From Hymenobacter chitinivorans DSM 11115 (GTDB taxonomy: Bacteria > Bacteroidota > Bacteroidia > Cytophagales > Hymenobacteraceae), in assembly GCF_002797555.1 (NCBI RefSeq), contig NZ_PGFA01000004.1, positions 558,001 to 622,000 on the forward strand: a stretch of DNA of 64,000 nucleotides. The letters are read 5' to 3'. The notes under the pieces are model-generated. The model was not told the DNA's origin. It ran no database searches and worked only from the letters and a program-made list of their open reading frames with translations. Below are positions 33,812 through 41,159 of the stretch, piece by piece. The position numbers and the translations under genes were made by a program. Every line of letters begins with the position of its first letter. The first letter of the stretch is position 1.

Positions 33812-34282
33812 ATGGACATCAAAGATATTAAATCTATTACTTTGAATCCTGTATTCGGAGCCGAGATACTTATACACTTTCTTATGGGCTGTAAGGAGAG
33901 GAGTATAAAATTTGAGTTAATATTTATGGTGATACCCTTCGTTCTTTATAAAGATTCTAGAGATTTACTCTGCAATGCTAACTCAAGGTCTAGTTTAAAC
34001 AGTCTGTTTCTATCAGCTAATACGAGCGTTACAAGTATTATTGAGTCTGAGAAGGTGTATAAAACTTTCAAGTCAATAACGCAAAAATCTATTATAGTAG
34101 CTTGCAATAAGTATAATATTGAAATTGGAGATTATATTACTTTGCACGATGTGAAAAAATATCAAGATGAAAATAATGAGTATTTAAAAAGATTTTACAA
34201 AGCTGCTTACTATCTTGGTTTGACAATGAGTAAGATGGCGTATCTTGATGTTTTTTCTAAATTGACCATCAGAAGCATATGA
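33812..34282 (+). CDS. ABC-3C middle component
   Basis: A 156-residue, mostly helical cytoplasmic protein. It begins MDIKDIKSITLNPVFGAEIL; the NPVFGAEILIHFLMGC stretch near the N-terminus matches the N-P-x-F/x-A start of ABC-3C middle components as I remember them. The rest has SLNSLFLSANTSVTSIIESE and ends FYKAAYYLGLTMSKMAYLDV, which is amphipathic. It starts 2 nt after the effector gene and its TGA overlaps the ATG of the ATPase gene (ATGA at 34279-34282). Such coupling points to fixed stoichiometry, with the protein likely bridging effector and ATPase. Identification rests on position, length and short motifs. Confidence 0.65.
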   Translation: MDIKDIKSITLNPVFGAEILIHFLMGCKERSIKFELIFMVIPFVLYKDSRDLLCNANSRSSLNSLFLSANTSVTSIIESEKVYKTFKSITQKSIIVACNKYNIEIGDYITLHDVKKYQDENNEYLKRFYKAAYYLGLTMSKMAYLDVFSKLTIRSI

Positions 34283-36216
34283 ACTGTTTTGTAAAAGAAG
34301 TGTTGATCCTAAATAATATTGGAGAAAAGAGAAGGGTAAGTCTATTTCCGGGACTCAATATTATTACTGGTGACTCAAAAACCGGAAAAAGTGCGCTTAT
34401 TGAGATTGTGGACTACTGTTTATGTAGTCGTGTGTCCAATATACCACAGGGAGTGATATCTGAATTCGCTTCTTTATTCTGCATAGTGCTCAAATTTGCT
34501 AGTAAGCAGTTAGTTATCGGTAGAATGTCATATTGGAGCGGTGGTGCTACAAAGATGTATTTTAAGGTTGAAAATGCGGAGTTTGAACCAAACAACCTGA
34601 CAGCATCATATTTTGCAGAACAAAGCCCGATTCAGCTTAAACAAGCGCAGTTAGAGATAGAAAGGCACTTAGGCCTCTCCGTCACAAATATGTCTGAAGG
34701 AAATGAAGGGGAGATGTCAGATAATAAGAAGGCAAGCTTAAGAGATATGACATCTTTCTTATTTCAGCATCAAAACCTTATTGCCAATAAGCATTCACTT
34801 CTTTATAGATTTGATGATTACAGAAAAAGACAATCAGTAATTGATAGTTTTCCTGTATTTAGTGGCTGGGCTAATGATAATTACTTTTTGCTAAAACGTC
34901 AAAAAGAATCAAAAGAAAGAGAATTCAAGTTGATTAATAATAGGGCTAACTCAAATGACAGGTTTTTGAAATCATTAGAAAATGAGCTTAAAGGTTATAT
35001 CAAAAGTTATTATTATTTAATAGAGAAGCCATTTGATGAGCAAAGATCTGTTCAGTCTTATATAAACAACCGACAAGAAATATTGCCTGACAGATCTGCA
35101 ATCTACGTAGGAGGTGGAATTGATGACCAATATAGTAGGCTGACTAGTCTTTTTGAAGCAAATAAAGTAGCTATAGCTGCATTATCTAAGAAAATTAAAG
35201 GCCTTGAAGATAGTGAATCCTACGCTGTAGGATTTCAAATGAGCCTGAGTGATATCCAAAGCAGATTTTTAGGAAATCCTTTAAAAGATACTACTTATGA
35301 GTGCCCTACATGCGGTAAAGAACATCCCGAATTAAATCAAGAGATTGAAGCCTTGGCGCTTTCAAACGAACGAATGCAAGATGAATTAAGCCAAATTTCT
35401 ACTTATGCTGTGTCTTATGCAAAAGAAATTGAGCAACTGAGCATTCAACGAGAATCTTTAAGAAGAGAGAATAGCTTAATATCAAAACAAGTTGCTGATA
35501 TAGAAAATACATTTGAGATTATCCAAAATCAAAAAAATGTGTCAAATGCAATTGTATATGCAAAAGCTCAGCTTGATTTAAGAATAGAATTATTCAAAGA
35601 AAACGCAAAAGATATTAATAGCGAATTTACAGCAAGAGCTGTTGAATTGCAATCCGAAATTGATTTTATCAATACTCAACTCAATCAATACAATATTGGC
35701 AGATTTTTCGCTTTTGCTGAAACTGAGTTGAGCTCAGATCTTAATAGAATCGGCAATAAGCTCGATTTTGAAGAACAGCTTAAGCCCTTGAATCTTTGGT
35801 TTGACTTAAAAACATTTAATTTAACACACGAATACAAAGATGTTGGACTAATTAGTCTAAGTGAAATGGGTAGTGGTGCAAACTGGTTAACATGTCATTT
35901 AGCTCTATGCTTAGGTCTTTTGAAATGGTTTGCCTATAATTCAAAGTCAACGGTTCCCTCATTTCTCTTTCTAGACCAGCCAAGCCAAGTTTATTTCCCC
36001 AAAGAATTTGATGCCACGAAGGACGAAGATATAAAACAGGTGTCTGCAGTATTTACGACTATCTTAGAGGAGCTTGAGTCTATTAAGGATGTAGTTGGCT
36101 ACACTCCTCAGGTAATTGTAACAGACCATGCTGATAATCTCAAATTAAAGGGATATGAATTCAATGATTATGTGCGTAAGCGTTGGACTCCTGATAATGA
36201 TGGAGCTCTTATTTAA
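34279..36216 (+). CDS. DUF3732-type Rad50-like ABC ATPase of an ABC-3C system
   Basis: A 645-residue ATPase with SMC/Rad50 layout. Walker A is GDSKTGKS (31-38) followed by ALIEIVDYCLCS, typical of DUF3732. Coiled-coil regions (about 195-260 and 350-490) flank a CPTCGKEHP turn (Cys342, Cys345) that resembles a Rad50 zinc hook. The C-terminal half-site has signature SEMGSGANWL (528-537), Walker B FLFLDQPSQVYFP (Asp566, with Gln567 where Glu is usual, as in DUF3732 relatives) and switch His617 in VTDHAD. It probably scans or senses DNA ends or phage structures and licenses the nuclease. Start overlaps the stop of the middle component. AT-rich codons. Confidence 0.9.
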   Translation: MNCFVKEVLILNNIGEKRRVSLFPGLNIITGDSKTGKSALIEIVDYCLCSRVSNIPQGVISEFASLFCIVLKFASKQLVIGRMSYWSGGATKMYFKVENAEFEPNNLTASYFAEQSPIQLKQAQLEIERHLGLSVTNMSEGNEGEMSDNKKASLRDMTSFLFQHQNLIANKHSLLYRFDDYRKRQSVIDSFPVFSGWANDNYFLLKRQKESKEREFKLINNRANSNDRFLKSLENELKGYIKSYYYLIEKPFDEQRSVQSYINNRQEILPDRSAIYVGGGIDDQYSRLTSLFEANKVAIAALSKKIKGLEDSESYAVGFQMSLSDIQSRFLGNPLKDTTYECPTCGKEHPELNQEIEALALSNERMQDELSQISTYAVSYAKEIEQLSIQRESLRRENSLISKQVADIENTFEIIQNQKNVSNAIVYAKAQLDLRIELFKENAKDINSEFTARAVELQSEIDFINTQLNQYNIGRFFAFAETELSSDLNRIGNKLDFEEQLKPLNLWFDLKTFNLTHEYKDVGLISLSEMGSGANWLTCHLALCLGLLKWFAYNSKSTVPSFLFLDQPSQVYFPKEFDATKDEDIKQVSAVFTTILEELESIKDVVGYTPQVIVTDHADNLKLKGYEFNDYVRKRWTPDNDGALI

Positions 36217-36254
36217 CGAAACTGTTTTTATTCAAAATGATTTTTAATAACATG

Positions 36255-36269
36255 ATACAAACATTGTAT
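36255..36269. promoter_or_regulatory. ATACAA-ACA-TTGTAT dyad upstream of the PIN gene
   Basis: A perfect 6-bp inverted repeat with 3-nt spacer in the 114-nt AT-rich gap between the ATPase and PIN genes. It may be an operator or the stem of a weak hairpin; in AT-rich DNA it may also be chance. The gap suggests the PIN gene can be transcribed on its own. Confidence 0.25.
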
Positions 36270-36330
36270 TTTTAGTAATTGTATTATTGATTTGAATAAT
36301 TTGCTCATTTAAACTTGCATTTAAATAAAC

Positions 36331-37467
36331 ATGGCTGATTCCGTTAATCTCTTTTACCTAGAAGATGTGTATCCAGATGCATCTTCGCTTCTTTCTTCGG
36401 TATTTAAGACTGTGGATCAAATAGTGCCTAATACAATCTTTGTTTTAGATACTAATGTCTTATTGACATCATTTGATGCAAGTAGCAATACAATCAGTGA
36501 TATTGAAGGTATTCTCTTGTCTATTAAAAGCCAAAATAAATTATACATTCCGGCTAGAGTTGCAAGGGAGTTTGTTAATAACAGAGGTAAAAAAATAGGG
36601 GAGCTATATTTAAAAATGCGTCAAAATAAAGAAAGTTTGAATAGAGTGTCATTCAAGATGGATGAGTATCCACTCTTATCTGATAATAGCAATTATAATA
36701 AGTTGAAGGATGTTTTTGGTAATATATCCAAGTTGGTTTCCGAATCAAGAAAGCTATTTGATGCTCTAGACAATGATATAAAACAGTGGCATTGGAATGA
36801 TAATGTTAGCGAAGTGTATAAAAGGATATTTTCTAGTGAAGTAGTTATTGAGTTAAAAGAAGAACGAGCTAAGGTTATAGAAGACCTCAAGTTTAGGATG
36901 ATTCATAAAATAGCACCTGGTTATAATGATAGTGCAAAGCTGGATGAAGGTATTGGGGATTTGATTATATGGAAAACATTAATTGAAATCTCACAAGAGA
37001 AACATGTTGATGTGATTTTGGTAAGTGATGATCAAAAAAACGATTGGTTTTATAAACAAGATAAAGTAAGCTTATATCCAAAATATGAGCTTTTTGATGA
37101 GTTCAGAAGATTGACAAATGGCCAGTCTGTTAATATAATTTCTTTTGCCAACTTCTTAAAGCTGATGAATGCTAAGGAGGATACTGTAAATGAAATAAAA
37201 GCCAATATAGTTTTAGAAAAACTCGAACAAACTAAAGACAAGTTTGTGGCTGGACTTTCTCTGGACTATTTAAATGTAGGTGCTGCTGTAGAACAGCCCA
37301 AATTTGGATATGGAGTAGTGAAAGCAGTTGAACAAATTAATAATGGTGACTATGTCTTAACAGTTGATTTTGTTGAGTTTGGCGAAAAACGCCTTTTACA
37401 CAAATTAGTTAAGCTAAGACCTGTTGATATGAATTCTTCAGAAGAAAACATGAACATTTATAAATAA
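36331..37467 (+). CDS. PIN-domain nuclease with C-terminal UvrD-C/Tudor-like domain
   Basis: A 378-residue cytoplasmic protein. The PIN-like core has the acidic metal site: Asp40 in FVLDTNVLL, Glu80 in IPARVAREFVNNR, Asp210 in GIGDLIIWKTLIE and Asp233/Asp234 in VILVSDDQKNDWF, with a helical insert (about 90-195) as in the PIN_8 type. The last 60 residues (about 315-368, LNVGAAVEQPKFGYGVVKAV then VDFVEFGEKRLLHKLVKLRP) match the HpkFGxGxV pattern of the UvrD/PcrA C-terminal Tudor-like domain, which binds RNA polymerase or nucleic acid in those helicases. It is probably an RNase effector of the defence cargo; this is inference. It lies 114 nt after the ATPase gene. Confidence 0.82.
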   Translation: MADSVNLFYLEDVYPDASSLLSSVFKTVDQIVPNTIFVLDTNVLLTSFDASSNTISDIEGILLSIKSQNKLYIPARVAREFVNNRGKKIGELYLKMRQNKESLNRVSFKMDEYPLLSDNSNYNKLKDVFGNISKLVSESRKLFDALDNDIKQWHWNDNVSEVYKRIFSSEVVIELKEERAKVIEDLKFRMIHKIAPGYNDSAKLDEGIGDLIIWKTLIEISQEKHVDVILVSDDQKNDWFYKQDKVSLYPKYELFDEFRRLTNGQSVNIISFANFLKLMNAKEDTVNEIKANIVLEKLEQTKDKFVAGLSLDYLNVGAAVEQPKFGYGVVKAVEQINNGDYVLTVDFVEFGEKRLLHKLVKLRPVDMNSSEENMNIYK

Positions 37468-37653
37468 ACCATGGTTTTGATACTATATAATGATATATTT
37501 TTACTATATTCGTAAGTTATTCAGGGCATAAGAAGTGCCCTATTTTTATATCTTTCATGGAGAATTTTTACCAATAGGCTCCTTAATAAGATATAAATTT
37601 CTCCGGATTACAGCTATTATAAATTTATATAATTATTTAACAATCAATAACTT

Positions 37654-39483
37654 ATGAAAAACGAAATCAAAAAACAAATCATTAAAGCCCCTAAACAGGC
37701 TAAGTACCTTAGTGACTTCCTTACTGACCTACCTAAAGGCATCTTCAATAAGAAGCAGACAAACGTAGGGGGAACTCACCTTGCTCTCACCCACCCAGAG
37801 AACTACATTATTATAGCTCCCACTGTAGAGTTGATCAAGAACAAGGTAGAGAACCAAGCAAACCTTCCTTACCCTGTGTTTGGTCTTTATGCTGATGTAC
37901 CTAATAGTGATTTCAGGGAGTACATCAGGAAGAATGAGGTTCACCACATCATGGTGACCTATGATAGCCTTCCAAAGCTTATTCGTTGGTTAGCTGCTCT
38001 GGACATTGATGCTTACACCTACAATGCCCTGCTGGATGAGTATCACCTTACTCTACTCACTATGGGGTATAGGGAGAGAGCTATTGTGGGCATGATGGAG
38101 CACATTACAAAGTTTAGTCACTACACTCTTATGAGTGCTACTCCTGTAGCAGACGAGTTCGTTCCTCAAGTGCTTAAAGAGATGGACTATACAGAGGTAG
38201 AGTGGGAGAACAACTTGATCTTAAAGCCTCAGCGAATTAGGACTCCAAATCCTTATGCTGTTGCAGCTAATATCATTGAGATGTACAAGGAGGGTGAGAT
38301 TTGGTTAGATGTAGATGGTATAAGCGTACAATCAGAAGAAGGATTTTTCTTTCTCAATTCGGTCAAGGGTATTAAGAATATTATTGATAGAGCAGAGCTT
38401 ACCCCTGATGAGGTGAAGATAGTTTGCAGTGATACACTGAGGAATAGAGAGACCTTAGGAAGTGAGTTCAAGATATCTGGTAGCTTAAGTGAAAATAGAA
38501 AATTCACTTTCATCACTTCTAAAGCATTTGAGGGATCAGACTTCTTTAGCCAAACTGGGGTAGTATATGTGATAAGCGATGCTAAGCGGAAACATACTCT
38601 AATTGATATCCAAACTCAGTTGTATCAATGTGCTGGAAGAATAAGAACAGAGAGCAACCCCTTTAGGACCAAGCTATTTCACATATATAGTACTGGGTAT
38701 GCAACCCAGACTAAGGATGATTTTGATAAAGAGCAACAGGAAAGAATTCAACACTCAAAGGTTATTATAGATACTCAGAATAAAGCAACTAAAGAGATAA
38801 GGTTAGCTTATAGACCTAGATTGAGCAAAGACCTTGAGAGTGATTTTATCCTTTATAATGAAGAAGAGGATAGGTATGAATACAATGAGATAAAAGAGAA
38901 GTTTGCTGAGTTTGCATTCAATCTCACTAACAGCATTTATAAGAATGGCTTGGCTTTGAGAAAAGCTTATTCTGAAGCTGGTGTTGATGCAGGAGATGAG
39001 GGGTATGTATATGCTGATGAATTCGATGATCAGGATTTCATCAAAAGCGTCTCCACCAGTAGCTTCAAAGACCTATTGATACATTATTGCCATCTTAGAG
39101 ATATGCAGCTACTCTATGATGAACGCGAGCTAATCAAACAGTATGAGAGAGAATATCCTAAGTTTAAATACTATTATGAGAGGCTAACAAGTGCTGAGAT
39201 TAGTACTTGCAAGTATGTCGAACGTGCTCTGGATGAAAAGATATATTCAAAGAGTCCACAGGTAAAGAATGCAGTAGCAAAGGAGGTGTTTTTAGCATTT
39301 AAGCTCAATTTGTTCTATTCGCTCAAAGACGCTAAACAAATGCTGAAGGACATTTATAAGAAAGTAGGTTCTAAGGCTTCAGCTAAATCAACTGATCTAT
39401 CAGCATACTTCGAGGTAGAAAACACAGCAAGAAGGCTTGATGATAAAAGAGTAGATGGTTTGGTTCTGACAAGAAGGAAGTAA
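37654..39483 (+). CDS. SF2 helicase-like protein with degenerate Walker A
   Basis: A 609-residue protein. Motifs in order: TNVGGTHLAL (36-45) at the place of motif I, where the usual GK(T/S) Lys is absent; YIIIAPTVEL (Ia); LLDEYH (II, Asp128-Glu129); LMSATPV (III, from Ser161); FTFITSKAFEGSDFF (IV/V-like, with EGSD) and QCAGRIR (VI, 325-331). The C-terminal half is charged and helical, with no known domain. Without the motif I Lys, ATP hydrolysis may be altered or the protein may be a remodeller. Codon use matches the integrase gene, so it is likely a backbone gene involved in element maintenance. A 186-nt AT-rich spacer precedes it. Confidence 0.75.
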   Translation: MKNEIKKQIIKAPKQAKYLSDFLTDLPKGIFNKKQTNVGGTHLALTHPENYIIIAPTVELIKNKVENQANLPYPVFGLYADVPNSDFREYIRKNEVHHIMVTYDSLPKLIRWLAALDIDAYTYNALLDEYHLTLLTMGYRERAIVGMMEHITKFSHYTLMSATPVADEFVPQVLKEMDYTEVEWENNLILKPQRIRTPNPYAVAANIIEMYKEGEIWLDVDGISVQSEEGFFFLNSVKGIKNIIDRAELTPDEVKIVCSDTLRNRETLGSEFKISGSLSENRKFTFITSKAFEGSDFFSQTGVVYVISDAKRKHTLIDIQTQLYQCAGRIRTESNPFRTKLFHIYSTGYATQTKDDFDKEQQERIQHSKVIIDTQNKATKEIRLAYRPRLSKDLESDFILYNEEEDRYEYNEIKEKFAEFAFNLTNSIYKNGLALRKAYSEAGVDAGDEGYVYADEFDDQDFIKSVSTSSFKDLLIHYCHLRDMQLLYDERELIKQYEREYPKFKYYYERLTSAEISTCKYVERALDEKIYSKSPQVKNAVAKEVFLAFKLNLFYSLKDAKQMLKDIYKKVGSKASAKSTDLSAYFEVENTARRLDDKRVDGLVLTRRK

Positions 39484-39587
39484 GCTCATACAGATACTTA
39501 TATGTGATAACAATCTTCCTTTAACAGTAAAACAAAAGAAGAGCACAGAGATAGGATAATCATCCTGTTTCCCTGTGCTTTTGCCTT

Positions 39588-40901
39588 TTATGCTGCTTTA
39601 GCTTCTCTGACAGCTTTCATCTTGAGGTGTTCAGTATCTACTGCATGATATTTTCTAAACTCACTAGCACTCTTGGTACCGATGATTTCCATAATCTCCT
39701 TCTCATGATACCTGCCTGACTTCATGAGGTTGGTGATCATCGTTCTTCGCCCACTATGACTAGTGATCAAGGCTGCCTTTGTATAAGTGAAATAGAAAGG
39801 CTCTCTGAGCTTATACCGGGTAATGGTTACCTCACTGGCAAAGCTCTCTCCTAAGCCTTCTAAGATGCACTTGATCTGCTGATTGTATTTGACATCACTT
39901 ACTAGCTCCAAGTTGTACTCATACTCTTGCAGCAGCAGGGATATCCTCTTGTCGAGGGCCAGAGGAATCTTGAAAGTGCCTTTCGTCTTCTTGGTTTTGC
40001 CAGTCAGCATACCATCTACTACCCGCAATCCTCCGGCATTCTGAATGTCACTTATTCTAAGGCCAGTAAGGCACCCAAATAAACAGAGGTCAATGTACTT
40101 CCGATCAGCTTTACTAAAATCCTCTCGACAGTCCCATAGGCTGTTGATTTCAGCAGGGGTGAGGTACACAATTTCCTTCTCTTCTCGGTAGACCTTAAAG
40201 TCTTTGGACCTATACCGTGGGTTAACCTTGACTTCCTGCTCTGTTTCTGCCCAGCTAAGGAAGTTCTTCAGCTTCTTGATACAAGCTCCAAAATACCCGT
40301 TCCAATGGTTCTTAGTATAAAGGATGTATGTAGCAAAATGCTTGTAAAACTCCATATCCATACCTTCAAATGAGGCTGGATACTTCGTCTCTTTCACATA
40401 CTGCTTGAAGACTGAAACAAAGCTCTCATACTGCTTTTTAGTGGAGCTAGTGATATGCAAGCTGCTAGTAGGCCACTGCTCAAGCAAGGTTATGAAGTCC
40501 TTACCATAAGGCTTATTTGACTTCTCAGGCTCACTAGTTACCGTAGTTGCTACTCGTACTATTTGAGGTGCTGAAGGATGATGAATAACAGAGGTAGATA
40601 GCTTGATTGGTTTACCTCTAAACCGAGCTTTTACTAGATCAATAGTGGGTTCTTCACCGATGGCTACTAACTGTAGAGCAATCTCCATCAGTTTATTTTT
40701 GGTCTTACTGATGAGTGTATTTAGCTGCTGAGCTTGAGGATTGGTATTCTTTACTAGCTGAAGGGTTGAGTCCCATTCATCAGATTTGATGCTCTGCTTA
40801 AGTGGCACAGGAAACCAAAGCTTCTGATGAAAGTACCTCACATTCAAAGGGGATAATCCTTTTCTACCAGTAGCAGGTCTGAGAAATGCTTGGGTTTCCA
40901 T
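39588..40901 (-). CDS. Tyrosine recombinase (island integrase)
   Basis: A 437-residue site-specific recombinase of the Bacteroidota phage-integrase type: an N-terminal arm-binding region (about 1-115), a SAM-like core-binding domain (about 145-235, KDFITLLEQWPTSSLHITSS) and a catalytic domain. Catalytic residues: Arg in CLTGLRISDI, His-x-x-Arg in TSHSGRRTMI, and the nucleophilic Tyr in FRKYHAVDTEHLK. The usual His/Trp between them is less clear, since the segment reads IMEIIGTKSASEF. It lies 137 nt from attR and reads inward, a normal arrangement. It catalyses integration and excision at the 44-bp repeats. Confidence 0.93.
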   Translation of the reverse strand: METQAFLRPATGRKGLSPLNVRYFHQKLWFPVPLKQSIKSDEWDSTLQLVKNTNPQAQQLNTLISKTKNKLMEIALQLVAIGEEPTIDLVKARFRGKPIKLSTSVIHHPSAPQIVRVATTVTSEPEKSNKPYGKDFITLLEQWPTSSLHITSSTKKQYESFVSVFKQYVKETKYPASFEGMDMEFYKHFATYILYTKNHWNGYFGACIKKLKNFLSWAETEQEVKVNPRYRSKDFKVYREEKEIVYLTPAEINSLWDCREDFSKADRKYIDLCLFGCLTGLRISDIQNAGGLRVVDGMLTGKTKKTKGTFKIPLALDKRISLLLQEYEYNLELVSDVKYNQQIKCILEGLGESFASEVTITRYKLREPFYFTYTKAALITSHSGRRTMITNLMKSGRYHEKEIMEIIGTKSASEFRKYHAVDTEHLKMKAVREAKAA

Positions 40902-41038
40902 GTGTTCTTTTTAGGGCATTTGAGTGAGGATTTAGAGTGAGAGAAAAGTGTGAGTTCCAGAAAATGTACAGTCATATGTACAGTCTGATTTAACAGTTCT
41001 ATTGACTAAAAACTGTGTTTAGAGACTGTATGAGCTGT

Positions 41039-41082
41039 TTTTAATGTACGGGTCCTGGGTTCGAATCCCAGCGGGATCACCA
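41039..41082 (+). repeat. attR (44-bp direct repeat, tRNA-Lys fragment)
   Basis: Identical to 31359-31402. It is only the 3' part of the tRNA (from the anticodon loop on) and has no 5' acceptor or D arm, so it is not a functional tRNA gene. Confidence 0.95.
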
Positions 41083-41083
41083 A

Positions 41084-41119
41084 AACGCCTCATTTGCAAG
41101 CCGCAAGTGAGGCGTTTTT
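41084..41119 (+). terminator. Original terminator of tRNA-Lys, now beyond attR
   Basis: AAACGCCTCA and TGAGGCGTTTTT form a stem around a 14-nt loop directly after the tRNA fragment. GC-rich host composition resumes here, so this is the pre-insertion terminator. Confidence 0.75.
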
Positions 41120-41159
41120 CGTTGGTACGGGTCCAGACGAGCTGTTTTTCGCGTCCGGC

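Larger units (their letters stand above)
31359..41082. mobile_element. Integrative island in tRNA-Lys, about 9.7 kb, with ABC-3C cargo
   Basis: The segment between 44-bp direct repeats of the tRNA-Lys 3' end (attL 31359-31402, attR 41039-41082). Inside are a tyrosine recombinase next to attR, a helicase-like gene, an unknown gene near attL, and a cargo of four genes. Base composition drops sharply from GC-rich to AT-rich exactly at the repeats. No conjugation, phage structural or replication-initiator genes were seen, so transfer would need help from another element. It is best described as a small integrative element or defence island. Confidence 0.93.

Noticed and set aside
31403..41038. 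Prophage
   Set aside because: Only an integrase is phage-like; no capsid, tail, terminase, lysis or repressor genes are present.
41039..41082. Second tRNA-Lys
   Set aside because: Only the 3' half is present; it is the attR copy.
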